DNA of 34,371 bases. Origin: Clostridium sp. Lineage in GTDB: Bacteria > Bacillota_A > Clostridia > Lachnospirales > Lachnospiraceae. Shown piece by piece: positions 23,590 to 31,141 of the stretch. Every line of letters begins with the position of its first letter. The first letter of the stretch is position 1. The notes under the pieces were generated by a model. That model was not told where the DNA came from, did not search any database, and saw only the letters and a program-made list of their open reading frames with translations. Made by a program: the position numbers and the translations under genes. The stretch is taken from NCBI GenBank assembly GCA_023666975.1, contig JAMPAW010000023.1:1-34371 (forward strand), written 5' to 3'.

Positions 23590-24594
23590 CTATCTGAAAG
23601 CAGTCTTTTTCTTCTCCTGAAGCTTATCCCGTTCCTCCCTGATTACCGAGAGGAAGCGCTCACGGATATAAAAATCCGCATCTCTGCCAAGCAGCTTGAC
23701 CTTATCATTTGTGATAACACCGCCGGCCATGGAAAAGTGGCCGCCTCCGCCGCCAAGATTCTCCAATGCGCGCTGGGTAATCGTCCCGGCATGGTACACA
23801 GATGTCTCATTGCGCACGGAAAACTTATAGCCGCCGTTACGCATTGCATAGACCACGGAAAATTCCACGATATCCAAGCCCAAAATGAAATCCGAAATCA
23901 TCGCAATCAAACCGTCCGGACAGTCAAAGGAAATTTTGGCAAATCCCACATTCTCATAAATCTTGATTGTCCGAATTGCCTCACCATATGCGTATAAATC
24001 TTCAATCTCCATATTATTGTTATACATGGAAATAATTTTCTGATTATCCGCCAGTCTGTGCAGACGGCCAAACATTTCAATATCAAAATCCGTAACGCCC
24101 CGGTTAAAGGAATCGGTATCCATTTTCAACCCGTATAACAATGCTGTCGCCGTATTCGTGTCCAAAGTGGTATCACTCTGAAAAAAATAATCCGCCACAA
24201 TGGAGCAGCAGGCACCGCAAATGCGGATATCACTGTACTCATATGCGCATGGAATCATTGTGGGGTGATGGTCAATACATGCCACCTCGTCCCCGACAAA
24301 ATCCGTAATATTGGAATTATATTTCTGTGCGTCAATCGTGACAATATAATCCTGCTCCGCCATGTGCGGTAAATCATCAATATGCACGGCTTCAATTCCA
24401 AATTCTTCAATCATGCGCTTAGTACTGTTTTTCTCTATCTTCCCGGCATAGCAGATTGTCGTTTCCACGCCGTTTGCCTTCAAAAACACCTGCATGCCAT
24501 AAGCCGCCGCAAGTGCATCCGGGTCCGGAAAATTATGTGTCTGCAGATATACCTTGCGATTTTTCAGCAAATCAACCAGTCTTCTCCACTCCAT
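23590..24594 (-). CDS. DHH/DHHA1 family phosphoesterase
   Basis: A 334-aa DHH-superfamily protein. Metal-binding motifs include THNFPDPDALAAA (about 20-32), a TIDAQ motif (about 82-86) and the DHH motif CIDHHPT (about 101-107). The C-terminal DHHA1 domain carries GGGGGHFSMAGG. Relatives are NrnA-like oligoribonucleases, cyclic-dinucleotide phosphodiesterases and pAp phosphatases; the exact substrate cannot be told. The start at 24594 was chosen over an in-frame start at 24792 because GGGGG lies 6 nt upstream and the longer frame covers the predicted promoter. First gene of the proB-fliB run and divergent from spoVAA. Confidence 0.88.
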   Translation of the reverse strand: MEWRRLVDLLKNRKVYLQTHNFPDPDALAAAYGMQVFLKANGVETTICYAGKIEKNSTKRMIEEFGIEAVHIDDLPHMAEQDYIVTIDAQKYNSNITDFVGDEVACIDHHPTMIPCAYEYSDIRICGACCSIVADYFFQSDTTLDTNTATALLYGLKMDTDSFNRGVTDFDIEMFGRLHRLADNQKIISMYNNNMEIEDLYAYGEAIRTIKIYENVGFAKISFDCPDGLIAMISDFILGLDIVEFSVVYAMRNGGYKFSVRNETSVYHAGTITQRALENLGGGGGHFSMAGGVITNDKVKLLGRDADFYIRERFLSVIREERDKLQEKKKTAFR

Positions 24595-24660
24595 ATCATA
24601 CCCCCATTTATCTCTTTGTCCATAAAACAATGTCCTTTGCAAATACAATTTTGTAAGGTA

Positions 24661-24689
24661 ATCATAGCACAGGCTGGAAATATTCTCAA
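24661..24689 (-). promoter_or_regulatory. Predicted sigma-A promoter of the DHH-proB-fliB run
   Basis: The minus strand has -35 TTGAGA (24684-24689), a 17-nt spacer and an extended -10 TGC-TATGAT (-10 at 24661-24666). Confidence 0.7.
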
Positions 24690-24697
24690 CGTTTTCA

Positions 24698-24728
24698 TGA
24701 ATGGATTTATTATTTTTTTGACATACTA
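24698..24728 (+). promoter_or_regulatory. Predicted sigma-G (forespore) promoter of spoVA
   Basis: TGAATG (24698-24703), an 18-nt spacer and CATACTA (24722-24728). This fits the sigma-G pattern TGAATA-N17/18-CATACTA known from Bacillus. It lies 37 nt upstream of spoVAA, in keeping with forespore-specific spoVA expression. Confidence 0.7.
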
Positions 24729-24764
24729 TAGAAAACGAAAACCTGTAGCGGAACGGAGAAAATA

Positions 24765-25394
24765 ATGGACCGGACAATCTATGTAAAAGCACCCCAATGT
24801 ATTGAAATCACTACACCCAAGGTAGAGATTAAGGATTTCCTGACTGTCTATGCGGCCGATAAGGCATTGCAAAAACAGGTTGAGCATATTCCTTTTTATT
24901 CCTTTACCGAGGGCAGGGCCGAGCAGACAGTTGTGTCAATTTTAAAAATTATCGAAACGATAAATACCGTACTGCCGGATATCACTGTGGAAAACTTAGG
25001 AGAAGGAGACTTTATTTTATCTTATCTCCCAACAGATAAACACGCCAGAATCAAAGAATGTGTCTATACCCTTTTTATCTGTCTGGTAGCCTTTTTTGGC
25101 GGAGGTTATGCGATTATGGCATACAATACTGATATAGGGGCCAAAGAGCTTTTCACCTATCTTTCCACTCTTTTTACCGGCAATGCCAAATCCGGAGTGC
25201 TCTATATCAGCATTTCCTACGCCGTGGGTCTGGCAGGCGGAATGCTATTATTTTTTAATCATCTGGGTGCCAAAAAGATTACCTCCGACCCTACGCCGCT
25301 GGAGGTGCAAATGCGGCTGTATGAAAAAGACGTCAGCACCACCATTATTAAAGACATCAGCCGCCGGGGTGAAAATATTGATGTAACCAAATAA
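24765..25394 (+). CDS. spoVAA: Stage V sporulation protein AA
   Basis: A 209-aa protein with a soluble N-terminal region of about 110 residues (starting MDRTIYVKAP, with the ENLGEGDFILSYLP segment around 75-89). Two C-terminal TM helices follow (about 107-123 and 147-167). The layout and length match SpoVAA, part of the SpoVA channel moving Ca-dipicolinic acid into the forespore and out at germination. CGGAG lies 6 nt before the ATG. First gene of spoVAA-AB-AC, behind a sigma-G-like promoter. Confidence 0.88.
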   Translation: MDRTIYVKAPQCIEITTPKVEIKDFLTVYAADKALQKQVEHIPFYSFTEGRAEQTVVSILKIIETINTVLPDITVENLGEGDFILSYLPTDKHARIKECVYTLFICLVAFFGGGYAIMAYNTDIGAKELFTYLSTLFTGNAKSGVLYISISYAVGLAGGMLLFFNHLGAKKITSDPTPLEVQMRLYEKDVSTTIIKDISRRGENIDVTK

Positions 25395-25423
25395 CTGATT
25401 ATCAGGGAAAGCAGGAATGCACT

Positions 25424-25882
25424 ATGCACTGGATAAATTATACATTACTCATTATCAGCGGACTGTCGGCAGGTGCAATCACTGCTGCCGCATATGTGGC
25501 ATTTATTGCCATGTTGGGGATTTTCCCAAAATTTGCAGAAAAAACAAAAACTGCCGATGAATGCATGCTATATGAAAACTGTCTGGTTTTAGGCGTACTG
25601 ACCGCTACCTTTCTGCAGTTTTTCGCCTCATATTCATCAGCCGGATTAAACGAGAATCCGCTCCCGCCCCTGATTATCGGCAACCTCCTGCTGATTCTCA
25701 TCGGTCTGTTCGGCGGTATATATATCGGCTTCCTCATCGGCGGGCTGTCAGAAATATTAAATGTCATTCCCATTTATGCCCGAATAACCCATATTGGCAA
25801 AAAAATTGGCTATATCATATTTTTTCTTGCTCTGGGGAAAGGAATCTCCACCATACTGCAATTTTGGGTACTGAATGTATAA
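25424..25882 (+). CDS. spoVAB: Stage V sporulation protein AB
   Basis: A 152-aa membrane protein with about four TM helices. It has the SpoVAB-like start GLSAGAITAAAYVAFIAMLG (about 13-32), the GNLLLILIGLFGGIYIGFLI helix pair, and the C-terminal GGLSEILNVIPI patch. Inner-membrane component of the SpoVA complex. It starts 29 nt after spoVAA, with GGAAAG-type Shine-Dalgarno context. Confidence 0.88.
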   Translation: MHWINYTLLIISGLSAGAITAAAYVAFIAMLGIFPKFAEKTKTADECMLYENCLVLGVLTATFLQFFASYSSAGLNENPLPPLIIGNLLLILIGLFGGIYIGFLIGGLSEILNVIPIYARITHIGKKIGYIIFFLALGKGISTILQFWVLNV

Positions 25883-25971
25883 AGCAGCGTTTCGCTCCAC
25901 ATACTAATCGGGAAATCGTGCCATAGAAAAATATACATGAAAAATAATTTTATCCGTTAGGAGGGATTACC

Positions 25972-26433
25972 GTGAAACAGAAACTCAGCAACGAAGAATA
26001 TAATGAATATGTAGAACAGGTTACCCCCACTTACAGCGTATGGAAAAACTGCTTCAACGCATTCTGGGTAGGTGGCTTAATCTGTGTAATCGGTGAACTC
26101 ATTTTTGCCTTTTTCACAACAAAGCTTGGCTTCAGCCAGGACGATGCCGCCAGCTTTGAATCCATGTGTTTGGTACTGTTAAGCGTCATTCTCACCGGAC
26201 TAAACGCTTACGGCCACATCGCCAAGCTGGGTGGTGCCGGCGCCTTGGTTCCGATCACCGGCTTTGCCAATTCCGTCGCCGCACCAGCTATCGAATATCA
26301 GAAGGAAGGCCAGGTATTTGGTATAGGCGTAAAAATTTTCACGATTGCCGGTCCGGTTATCCTTTATGGTATCTTTACCAGTTGGATTCTCGGCATCCTC
26401 TATTACTTTGGCGGTATGTTCGGACTGTGGTAA
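25972..26433 (+). CDS. spoVAC: Stage V sporulation protein AC
   Basis: A 153-aa membrane protein with several TM helices and the typical SpoVAC features: FWVGGLICVIGELIF near the start, GGAGALVPITGFANSVAAPA in the middle, and EGQVFGIGVKIFTIAGPVIL near the end. SpoVAC is a mechanosensitive-type component of the SpoVA channel. The related SpoVAE was considered; the FANSVAAPAIEYQKEG segment fits SpoVAC better. AGGAGGG precedes the ATG at 25972. The usual next genes spoVAD and spoVAE are absent; a terminator follows directly. Confidence 0.9.
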   Translation: MKQKLSNEEYNEYVEQVTPTYSVWKNCFNAFWVGGLICVIGELIFAFFTTKLGFSQDDAASFESMCLVLLSVILTGLNAYGHIAKLGGAGALVPITGFANSVAAPAIEYQKEGQVFGIGVKIFTIAGPVILYGIFTSWILGILYYFGGMFGLW

Positions 26434-26455
26434 TTTATCGGTGTTTTTTGGCACA

Positions 26456-26512
26456 TAAAGAAAGCTCCGCATAACGGATTCCAAAGAATCCATTCTATGC
26501 GGAGCTTCTTTT
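26456..26512. terminator. Bidirectional terminator between spoVAC and the minus-strand pair
   Basis: A stem AAGCTCCGCATA/TATGCGGAGCTT (26462-26473 with 26496-26507) with an inner GGATTC/GAATCC pairing. T-rich tails lie on both sides (CTTCTTTT on plus, CTTTCTTTA on minus), so it can serve both convergent units. Confidence 0.85.
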
Positions 26513-26517
26513 GCCTG

Positions 26518-27192
26518 TCAGCCAAAGAAATTGTACTTATTTGCTTCAAAAGCATCGGAATAGGAAACACCCTTGGCATTATACTGATTGGACGCACTGG
26601 CCAAAACTGTATCTGCATTATCTGCAATTTTGCTGCCGATAAATTCTGTTCTGGCGGTAAACTGGGAATCCTCACCAAATGCCGCTCTCAGTGCTTCATA
26701 ATCTGCATTTTCCATGGTCTTGCTGTCAACAACCAAAGAGCCGTCCTTGTCCTGAGTGACGCCAACAGCTTTTAGCTGTTCTGCCGTCTGCTTGACCGTA
26801 TTCTTAAGCTCGCTATGATAAAAACTGTTCAGAGAGCTATCCGTCTCCTTCAACAGCTTAAGCGTCTTATTATAATACTCTACCATGCTTTGAATTTCCG
26901 CAAGCAGTTCCTTGGTCTCCCCTGATTCTTTTGCCTTTCCAAACAGGGATTTCTCTCCGGTTTCTGTCAGTTTCGAGGCACTGGCAGTCAAACTGTCCGC
27001 CGCACTACCCAGCTCCTTTGCATTTTTTTGCAAAGCAGATGTCTTCTCGATATTCCGCTTACTGTTCAGCGCATCAAGCAGATCATTTGAACCGCCGCTC
27101 TGCTTGTTCAATACGTTTAACAGGCTATTCTGCAATATCGGAAGTCCCGTTTCCCTAGATGTCTGTGCCAACATTGATGTTGTAATTCTCAT
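26518..27192 (-). CDS. Cysteine-free 224-aa protein with FlgL-like N-terminus, unknown
   Basis: The start at 27192 has AAGGAGG 7 nt upstream. The N-terminus MRITTSMLAQTSRETGLPIL recalls the MRIT-N-S-M start of flagellar hook-junction proteins. The remainder is Ala/Ser/Lys-rich helical coiled-coil-like sequence (about 55-135), ending in a Gly/Asn/Phe-rich tail with NKYNFFG. It has no cysteine, no tryptophan and no Sec signal peptide, features seen in flagellar axial or type III secreted proteins. This is suggestive only. It is 41 nt downstream of the DUF5610-like gene, in the same operon. Not a recognised family. Confidence 0.7.
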   Translation of the reverse strand: MRITTSMLAQTSRETGLPILQNSLLNVLNKQSGGSNDLLDALNSKRNIEKTSALQKNAKELGSAADSLTASASKLTETGEKSLFGKAKESGETKELLAEIQSMVEYYNKTLKLLKETDSSLNSFYHSELKNTVKQTAEQLKAVGVTQDKDGSLVVDSKTMENADYEALRAAFGEDSQFTARTEFIGSKIADNADTVLASASNQYNAKGVSYSDAFEANKYNFFG

Positions 27193-27233
27193 AATCTGTC
27201 CTCCTTATTTCACTGGCAGTCCGGAATGAGCCG

Positions 27234-27866
27234 TCAGTCAGCCGCACTGCCCTTTGACTTGTAATAATCCTCAAACAGCTTATTTGTAGCGGCAAGAGTG
27301 TCCTGGGAAATTCCCGGCAATGTGCCTCCCCATGCTTTCTCCGCCAGCTTATATCCCTTTTCCACTGCTGCCTGCATCTTTTTCATTTTTTCCACATCGT
27401 CTCCGGCAAGGGCACTCGCAAAATCAAACAAACGCTGTGAAGTCTGCTTAACTCCATAGTAGCCGTCCTCAGAAATATCCTCCTGTGCCTGAGCTTTCGT
27501 CTGTGCATCCACGGTATAATTACCGCTGGCAATAAACTGCCAGATGTTGTTTGCCTTGCCGTATGAGTTGGTCTGCTGACCAAGCATCTTGCTAACCAGA
27601 TTGGTCAGATTCTGTGCTCTTGAATCCGCATCTGCCTTCAACTGCTGAACCAGTGCAGCCCTGTCGGCTTTGCTCATCTTTGCGACAGAATAGGTTGCTT
27701 TCTTCGTATCCGCTGAAGATTTCTCATACACAGCAGCCTCAGCCTGTTTATCGCTTACCGCCTCCTGATTCTGGGTTTCCGCTTTCTGTTCTGCTGCCCC
27801 CACAGCTGCGCCTGATGCTGCATAAGCACTTGTGTAGCTGTTTACATTGTTGATTCCTACTGACAT
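27234..27866 (-). CDS. DUF5610-like protein, 210 aa
   Basis: The start at 27866 (MSVGINNVNSYT) is preferred over 27875 because AAGGAGG lies 9 nt before it and abuts the upstream ATG. The N-terminal 70 residues are Ala/Gln/Lys-rich and disordered-looking. A helical region follows. The C-terminal part has GVKQTSQRLFDFASALAGDD (about 137-156) and KGYKLAEKAWGGTLPGIS (about 170-187). This pattern matches DUF5610-type domains, whose function is unknown. There is no cysteine and no signal peptide. It lies below LytTR-type direct repeats (28032-28073), which probably control it. First gene of a two-gene unit. Confidence 0.75.
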   Translation of the reverse strand: MSVGINNVNSYTSAYAASGAAVGAAEQKAETQNQEAVSDKQAEAAVYEKSSADTKKATYSVAKMSKADRAALVQQLKADADSRAQNLTNLVSKMLGQQTNSYGKANNIWQFIASGNYTVDAQTKAQAQEDISEDGYYGVKQTSQRLFDFASALAGDDVEKMKKMQAAVEKGYKLAEKAWGGTLPGISQDTLAATNKLFEDYYKSKGSAAD

Positions 27867-27911
27867 CTTTCTCATCCTCCTTGATTATTATTGTAATCCC
27901 TTACTTTTTAT

Positions 27912-27957
27912 CGGTATCCCATAATCTCCGAAGTAATCCGGAGTTCATAAGATACCG
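27912..27957 (-). other. Structured leader hairpin of the DUF5610-like operon
   Basis: A nested inverted repeat: outer CGGTATC/GATACCG (27912-27918 with 27951-27957), inner CTCCG/CGGAG (27926-27930 with 27939-27943). No T-tract follows on the minus strand, so it is not an ordinary terminator. It sits about 45 nt upstream of the start codon in the likely 5' leader. Confidence 0.4.
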
Positions 27958-28031
27958 TTGAAAAACACTTTTGCAAGCAGTTTTTCCATAATGATTATCG
28001 AACAAAATATTCATCTTTGCAATACAGATGA

Positions 28032-28073
28032 CACAAACAAACCATTCGACGGCACAAAATGACCAATCGCAAA
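28032..28073 (-). promoter_or_regulatory. LytTR-type direct repeats upstream of the DUF5610-like operon
   Basis: Two boxes on the plus strand start CACAAACAAACCATTCG (28032) and CACAAAATGACCAATCG (28053), exactly 21 bp apart. The spacing and the ACCA-T-T-C cores match LytTR regulator sites (two sites two helical turns apart). A related pair lies upstream of the LytTR gene (28522-28563). Confidence 0.6.
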
Positions 28074-28098
28074 CGGTATTCCCATACATTTCCGGCTG

Positions 28099-28446
28099 CT
28101 ATATCTCCCCTCGATATCGGCTGTATTCTTTCTTTACCTGTTGATATCTGGATTTGGGCACGGATAATTCCTCCCCTGTAGTCAGCCGCATGACATAACT
28201 GCTAATCCGGTCAATATACTGCATATTCACCAGGAAGCTCTGATGTATCCTCAGAAAATCCATACCTGCCAAATCCTGTTCGATATCGCCCAGCTTCCTG
28301 TATATCCGGTACAATCCTTTTTTCGTATGAAAAAAGTTTCTATGCTTATTTGTCTCAATATAAATAATATCGTCTGCCTCAAGTACGGTATCCCCCTCTA
28401 CAAAGGAGAAACGTACCGTGCGGCTTTCTCGTCCTGCTTCCTTCAA
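28099..28446 (-). CDS. Stand-alone LytTR DNA-binding regulator
   Basis: A single LytTR domain of about 100 residues with no receiver. Recognisable segments are DIIYIETNKHRNFFHTKKG, YRKLGDIEQDL, FLRIHQSFLVNMQYI and the C-terminal LSVPKSRYQQVKKEY. LytTR domains bind direct repeats of about 9 bp at 21-bp spacing. I take a TTG start at 28446 because GGAGG lies 7 nt upstream; an in-frame GTG at 28473 (124 aa) is the alternative. There is no ATG near the start. The gene is flanked by two pairs of 21-bp-spaced repeats, one upstream of itself and one upstream of the DUF5610-like operon, so auto-regulation plus control of that operon is inferred. Confidence 0.85.
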   Translation of the reverse strand: MKEAGRESRTVRFSFVEGDTVLEADDIIYIETNKHRNFFHTKKGLYRIYRKLGDIEQDLAGMDFLRIHQSFLVNMQYIDRISSYVMRLTTGEELSVPKSRYQQVKKEYSRYRGEI

Positions 28447-28506
28447 AATGCCCCTCCGTATATTATTTTCCACATTTCCTATTTTATCGGTTAAATCAGT
28501 GTTTTA

Positions 28507-28563
28507 ACTATACCGCCAAAGCACAAAGCGACCATTTAATGACATAAAACGACTATAAATCCG
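28507..28563 (-). promoter_or_regulatory. LytTR gene promoter with two LytTR-type boxes
   Basis: A -10 TATAGT (28507-28512, minus strand) lies 9 bp from the first of two plus-strand boxes, CACAAAGCGACCATTTA (28522) and CATAAAACGACTATAAA (28543), spaced 21 bp apart. The boxes occupy the -35 region, the usual place for an activator. The last box touches the stop codon of the M56 gene. Confidence 0.6.
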
Positions 28564-29868
28564 TTAAAGCAATCTGCACAGCCAGACTTTGAAATCAAAC
28601 TTTTTGTCGATATATTGCATCGCCTGTCCGTCGCTTTCCTCCGTGCGGTCAATGAGCACGGCGTCACCGCCGCCGCCAACTCCCGGCAGCTTGAAAAATC
28701 CGCCAAAATACAGCAGCACCATCTCTTCTTCTATATGCCTGTCCGCCAGAAACTTTTCAACCCCCTGCCTGTCAATACATACTTCTCCAGCCTCAATCCG
28801 GATTACTTCCCTGAGGGCAATGCTGTCTTCCACCAGCTTTGCATTTCCTGTTATATTGTAAATCGTTACATCTTCAAAGTCCGTATATCTCGGATAGGAA
28901 ATGCCGAATACCAGAGCAAGCAGCCCTGACAGCAGTATGCCAAAGCCGCAGGTGACCGCCGTTGCCGTCAACCTGCTATACGGTCTAAAATCTGCTATCC
29001 TTCTCATTCTCCGTCGGATAGCGTCATAGCCTTGTATTGCGGCAAAAGCTGCCGTTGGTTCTATTTTTTCCTGCCTTTTCTTCAACATCTGCATACTCTT
29101 TAGCAGAAGACTTCCGTATGCAGACGGAGACCGGCTGCTGTTCTGCATGGTCACACGATCACAGATATCTTCCATATCCGAGCGAAAAGCCGGCGTAGAA
29201 AGGTGCAGAAGCAAATTGGGCCACAGCAGTATTCTAAGCATATCCCAAATCAGAAAATACCATAAATGCCCCAGCCGGATATGCACACTCTCATGCATAA
29301 GAATCACACTCAATTCTTCCTCCGGCAAACCGGAAACCATCATCTGCGGTATCACGACAATCGGACGGATTAATCCTGTGGTAAACGGCGATACTGCATA
29401 ATCACTGACGATAATCTGCGCTTTGGTCAGTCTCAGCCGCCGCAAAAAATCTGCGTCTTCCGATACCTGCTCCCTCTCCGGCATTGCCAAACGCAATTTG
29501 CGCACTTCCCGTTTCAAATGTGCCCGCCTTCTCAGAAGCACTGCTGCCGTACATATCATTCCAATTACATACGCACTGGGAACCCACCTGTGTATAATAC
29601 ATATTTCCTGCCACGGATATAGAAGCCTCACTCCGATATGCGTTTGATAAATCCATTTCATTTTTCCCATAAACGGTGCCAGCAGCAGTATTCCCCATAT
29701 TGCTCCCCGCGCAAATGTCCAATTACCGGACACCCCTCTCCGGAAAACAGAAATGGCGATTAGCATACATACAGAGATGAGGACCGCTCTCCCCAAAAGG
29801 ATCACATAGTATGTGAAAGCGAAATCGCAAAATCCGATCAATTCCAGCAAAAATTTTTCCAGTGACAT
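28564..29868 (-). CDS. M56 (BlaR1/MecR1-like) membrane metallopeptidase without beta-lactam sensor
   Basis: A 434-aa polytopic protein with TM segments at about 17-40, 52-68, 97-113, 198-220 and 310-330. The zinc motif HESVH (192-196) sits in EEELSVILMHESVHIRLGHLW, as in M56 peptidases. After the last TM only about 105 residues remain, without the penicillin-binding domain of BlaR1/MecR1. It therefore probably does not sense beta-lactams. It starts 2 nt after the BlaI-type repressor gene, the classical pairing. By family analogy it would cleave or inactivate the repressor on an envelope signal. The LytTR gene follows. Confidence 0.88.
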   Translation of the reverse strand: MSLEKFLLELIGFCDFAFTYYVILLGRAVLISVCMLIAISVFRRGVSGNWTFARGAIWGILLLAPFMGKMKWIYQTHIGVRLLYPWQEICIIHRWVPSAYVIGMICTAAVLLRRRAHLKREVRKLRLAMPEREQVSEDADFLRRLRLTKAQIIVSDYAVSPFTTGLIRPIVVIPQMMVSGLPEEELSVILMHESVHIRLGHLWYFLIWDMLRILLWPNLLLHLSTPAFRSDMEDICDRVTMQNSSRSPSAYGSLLLKSMQMLKKRQEKIEPTAAFAAIQGYDAIRRRMRRIADFRPYSRLTATAVTCGFGILLSGLLALVFGISYPRYTDFEDVTIYNITGNAKLVEDSIALREVIRIEAGEVCIDRQGVEKFLADRHIEEEMVLLYFGGFFKLPGVGGGGDAVLIDRTEESDGQAMQYIDKKFDFKVWLCRLL

Positions 29869-29870
29869 TT

Positions 29871-30266
29871 CTATTCACTTCCTTTGCCTTTGTGGAGAAT
29901 TTCCTCCAGTTCCTTTATTTGCCCGTCTGTCAAATCAAAGTTTTGAATCAGGGCTGCAAGTGCATTGGCCTTGTCTCCTGCAAAATAGCTGTCTGCAAAT
30001 CTCCGGCTCTTCTCTTCAATGCACTCCTGCCTTGTCTTGACCGCAAAATAATGATATACCCGGGAATCCCTGTCGTCGACGGTATAATCGATAATCCCCT
30101 TTTGCGATAACCGGTTAATCAGAACCCTTATCGTCTTCGGCGACATTTCTTTCACGCTCTCTAAACGTTTGATAATCTCCATAGAAGTAAGAGAATCTCC
30201 ACTCTCCCACAGTACCTCCATCACCAGCCATTCCGTCTCGCTGGGAGTCTTATCCCTTTTCAGCAT
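29871..30266 (-). CDS. BlaI/MecI/CopY-family transcriptional repressor
   Basis: A 131-aa protein with the BlaI-type winged helix: PSETEWLVMEVLWESGDSLT (about 8-27), MSPKTIRVLINRLSQKG (about 41-57) and the wing region with DRDSRVYHYFAV. A C-terminal dimerisation helix ends in ELEEILHKG. It is paired with the M56 gene. The start at 30266 has AGGAGGGG 9 nt upstream. An inverted repeat ATAGAC/GTCTAT at 30333-30350 overlaps the end of the -10 of its promoter, the expected place for repressor binding. Confidence 0.92.
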   Translation of the reverse strand: MLKRDKTPSETEWLVMEVLWESGDSLTSMEIIKRLESVKEMSPKTIRVLINRLSQKGIIDYTVDDRDSRVYHYFAVKTRQECIEEKSRRFADSYFAGDKANALAALIQNFDLTDGQIKELEEILHKGKGSE

Positions 30267-30332
30267 AATCTAAAACCCCTCCTTATCTATGCCTGCCAGA
30301 AACTCATCATTATCAAAATCCAGCTGTACAAT

Positions 30333-30376
30333 ATAGACAATATCGTCTATTTAATCTATCGGATAACAAATGTAAA
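30333..30376 (-). promoter_or_regulatory. Promoter and operator candidate of the BlaI/M56 operon
   Basis: The minus strand has -35 TTTACA (30371-30376), a 17-nt spacer and -10 TAAATA (30348-30353). The inverted repeat ATAGAC-n6-GTCTAT (30333-30350) overlaps and follows the -10. It differs from the classical TACA/TGTA BlaI box, so binding is inferred. Confidence 0.5.
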
Positions 30377-30413
30377 TTGTTTAGCTTCTTCTATATAAAA
30401 ATAGCATCTGCTG

Positions 30414-31130
30414 TCAATCATATTGCTCCCTCAGCTTTAACAGTATTTTCTTTTCCATGCGGCTTACCTGTACCTGCGAGATTCCGATTTCTTTTGCAAT
30501 CTCTGTCTGTGTCCGGTTTTCAAAATATCTCATGCGGATAATTTTTTCCTCCAATTCTTCGAGCTGGCTGAGAAGCTCTTCTACTACCATCTGGTTCAAA
30601 AGCGTCTCGTTTTCATCTTCCTGGCTGGCAATCTTATCCATTAAATAGACCGCATTCCCGTCGTTCTGATAAATCGTCTTCTGAATCGACTCCACCTCTA
30701 CATTCGCCTCCAGCGAGGCAACAATTTCCTCTACATCAATTTCTAATATTCTGGACAGTTCCTCCAGCCTCGGCTCTAATCCTGTCCGGTTTATCATTTC
30801 CTCTCTCGCCTTTTTCACTTTATATGCCGTCTCCTTCAACGTACGGCTCACTTTTATCATTCCGTCATCGCGCAGAAAACGTTTGATTTCTCCGCTAATC
30901 ATCGGCACGGCATAAGTTGAAAATTTCACTTCAAATGATAAATCAAACTTATCAATACATTTCATTAAACCAATGCAGCCAATCTGATAGAGGTCCTCAA
31001 GTTCATGTCCCCTTCCAATAAATCTTCTGGCAACTGCCCACACCAATCCCAGATTTTCTGTGATAAGCTGCTCTTTTGCGTCCTGGTTTCCCTCTTTTGC
31101 AAGCTTTAATAATTCCAAGGTTCTATCCAT
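30414..31130 (-). CDS. sigF: RNA polymerase sporulation sigma factor SigF
   Basis: A 238-aa sigma-70 family protein: region 2 (about 20-95) with ENLGLVWAVARRFIGRGHEL, DLYQIGCIGLMKCIDKFD and FSTYAVPMISGEIKRFLRD; region 3 with TGLEPRLEELSRILEI; region 4 HTH at the C-terminus with RTQTEIAKEIGISQVQVSR. This is the forespore sigma factor, held by SpoIIAB. The start at 31130 (MDRTLELL) is preferred over 31142 because GGGAGG lies 4 nt upstream. It follows spoIIAB by 11 nt. sigG was considered, but the spoIIAA-spoIIAB context fixes sigF. Confidence 0.96.
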   Translation of the reverse strand: MDRTLELLKLAKEGNQDAKEQLITENLGLVWAVARRFIGRGHELEDLYQIGCIGLMKCIDKFDLSFEVKFSTYAVPMISGEIKRFLRDDGMIKVSRTLKETAYKVKKAREEMINRTGLEPRLEELSRILEIDVEEIVASLEANVEVESIQKTIYQNDGNAVYLMDKIASQEDENETLLNQMVVEELLSQLEELEEKIIRMRYFENRTQTEIAKEIGISQVQVSRMEKKILLKLREQYD

Positions 31131-31141
31131 GACGCCTCCCA

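Noticed and set aside
25972..26433. Calling the third spoVA gene spoVAE
   Set aside because: The TGFANSVAAPAIEYQKEG segment and length of 153 aa fit SpoVAC better.
27901..28089. Possible 62-aa minus-strand ORF before the DUF5610-like gene
   Set aside because: No ribosome site; it overlaps the LytTR boxes and the nested hairpin, so it is better read as a regulatory leader.
28564..29868. Reading the M56 gene as a beta-lactam sensor (BlaR1/MecR1)
   Set aside because: Only about 105 residues follow the last TM, with no penicillin-binding-like domain or SxxK motif visible, and no beta-lactamase gene nearby.
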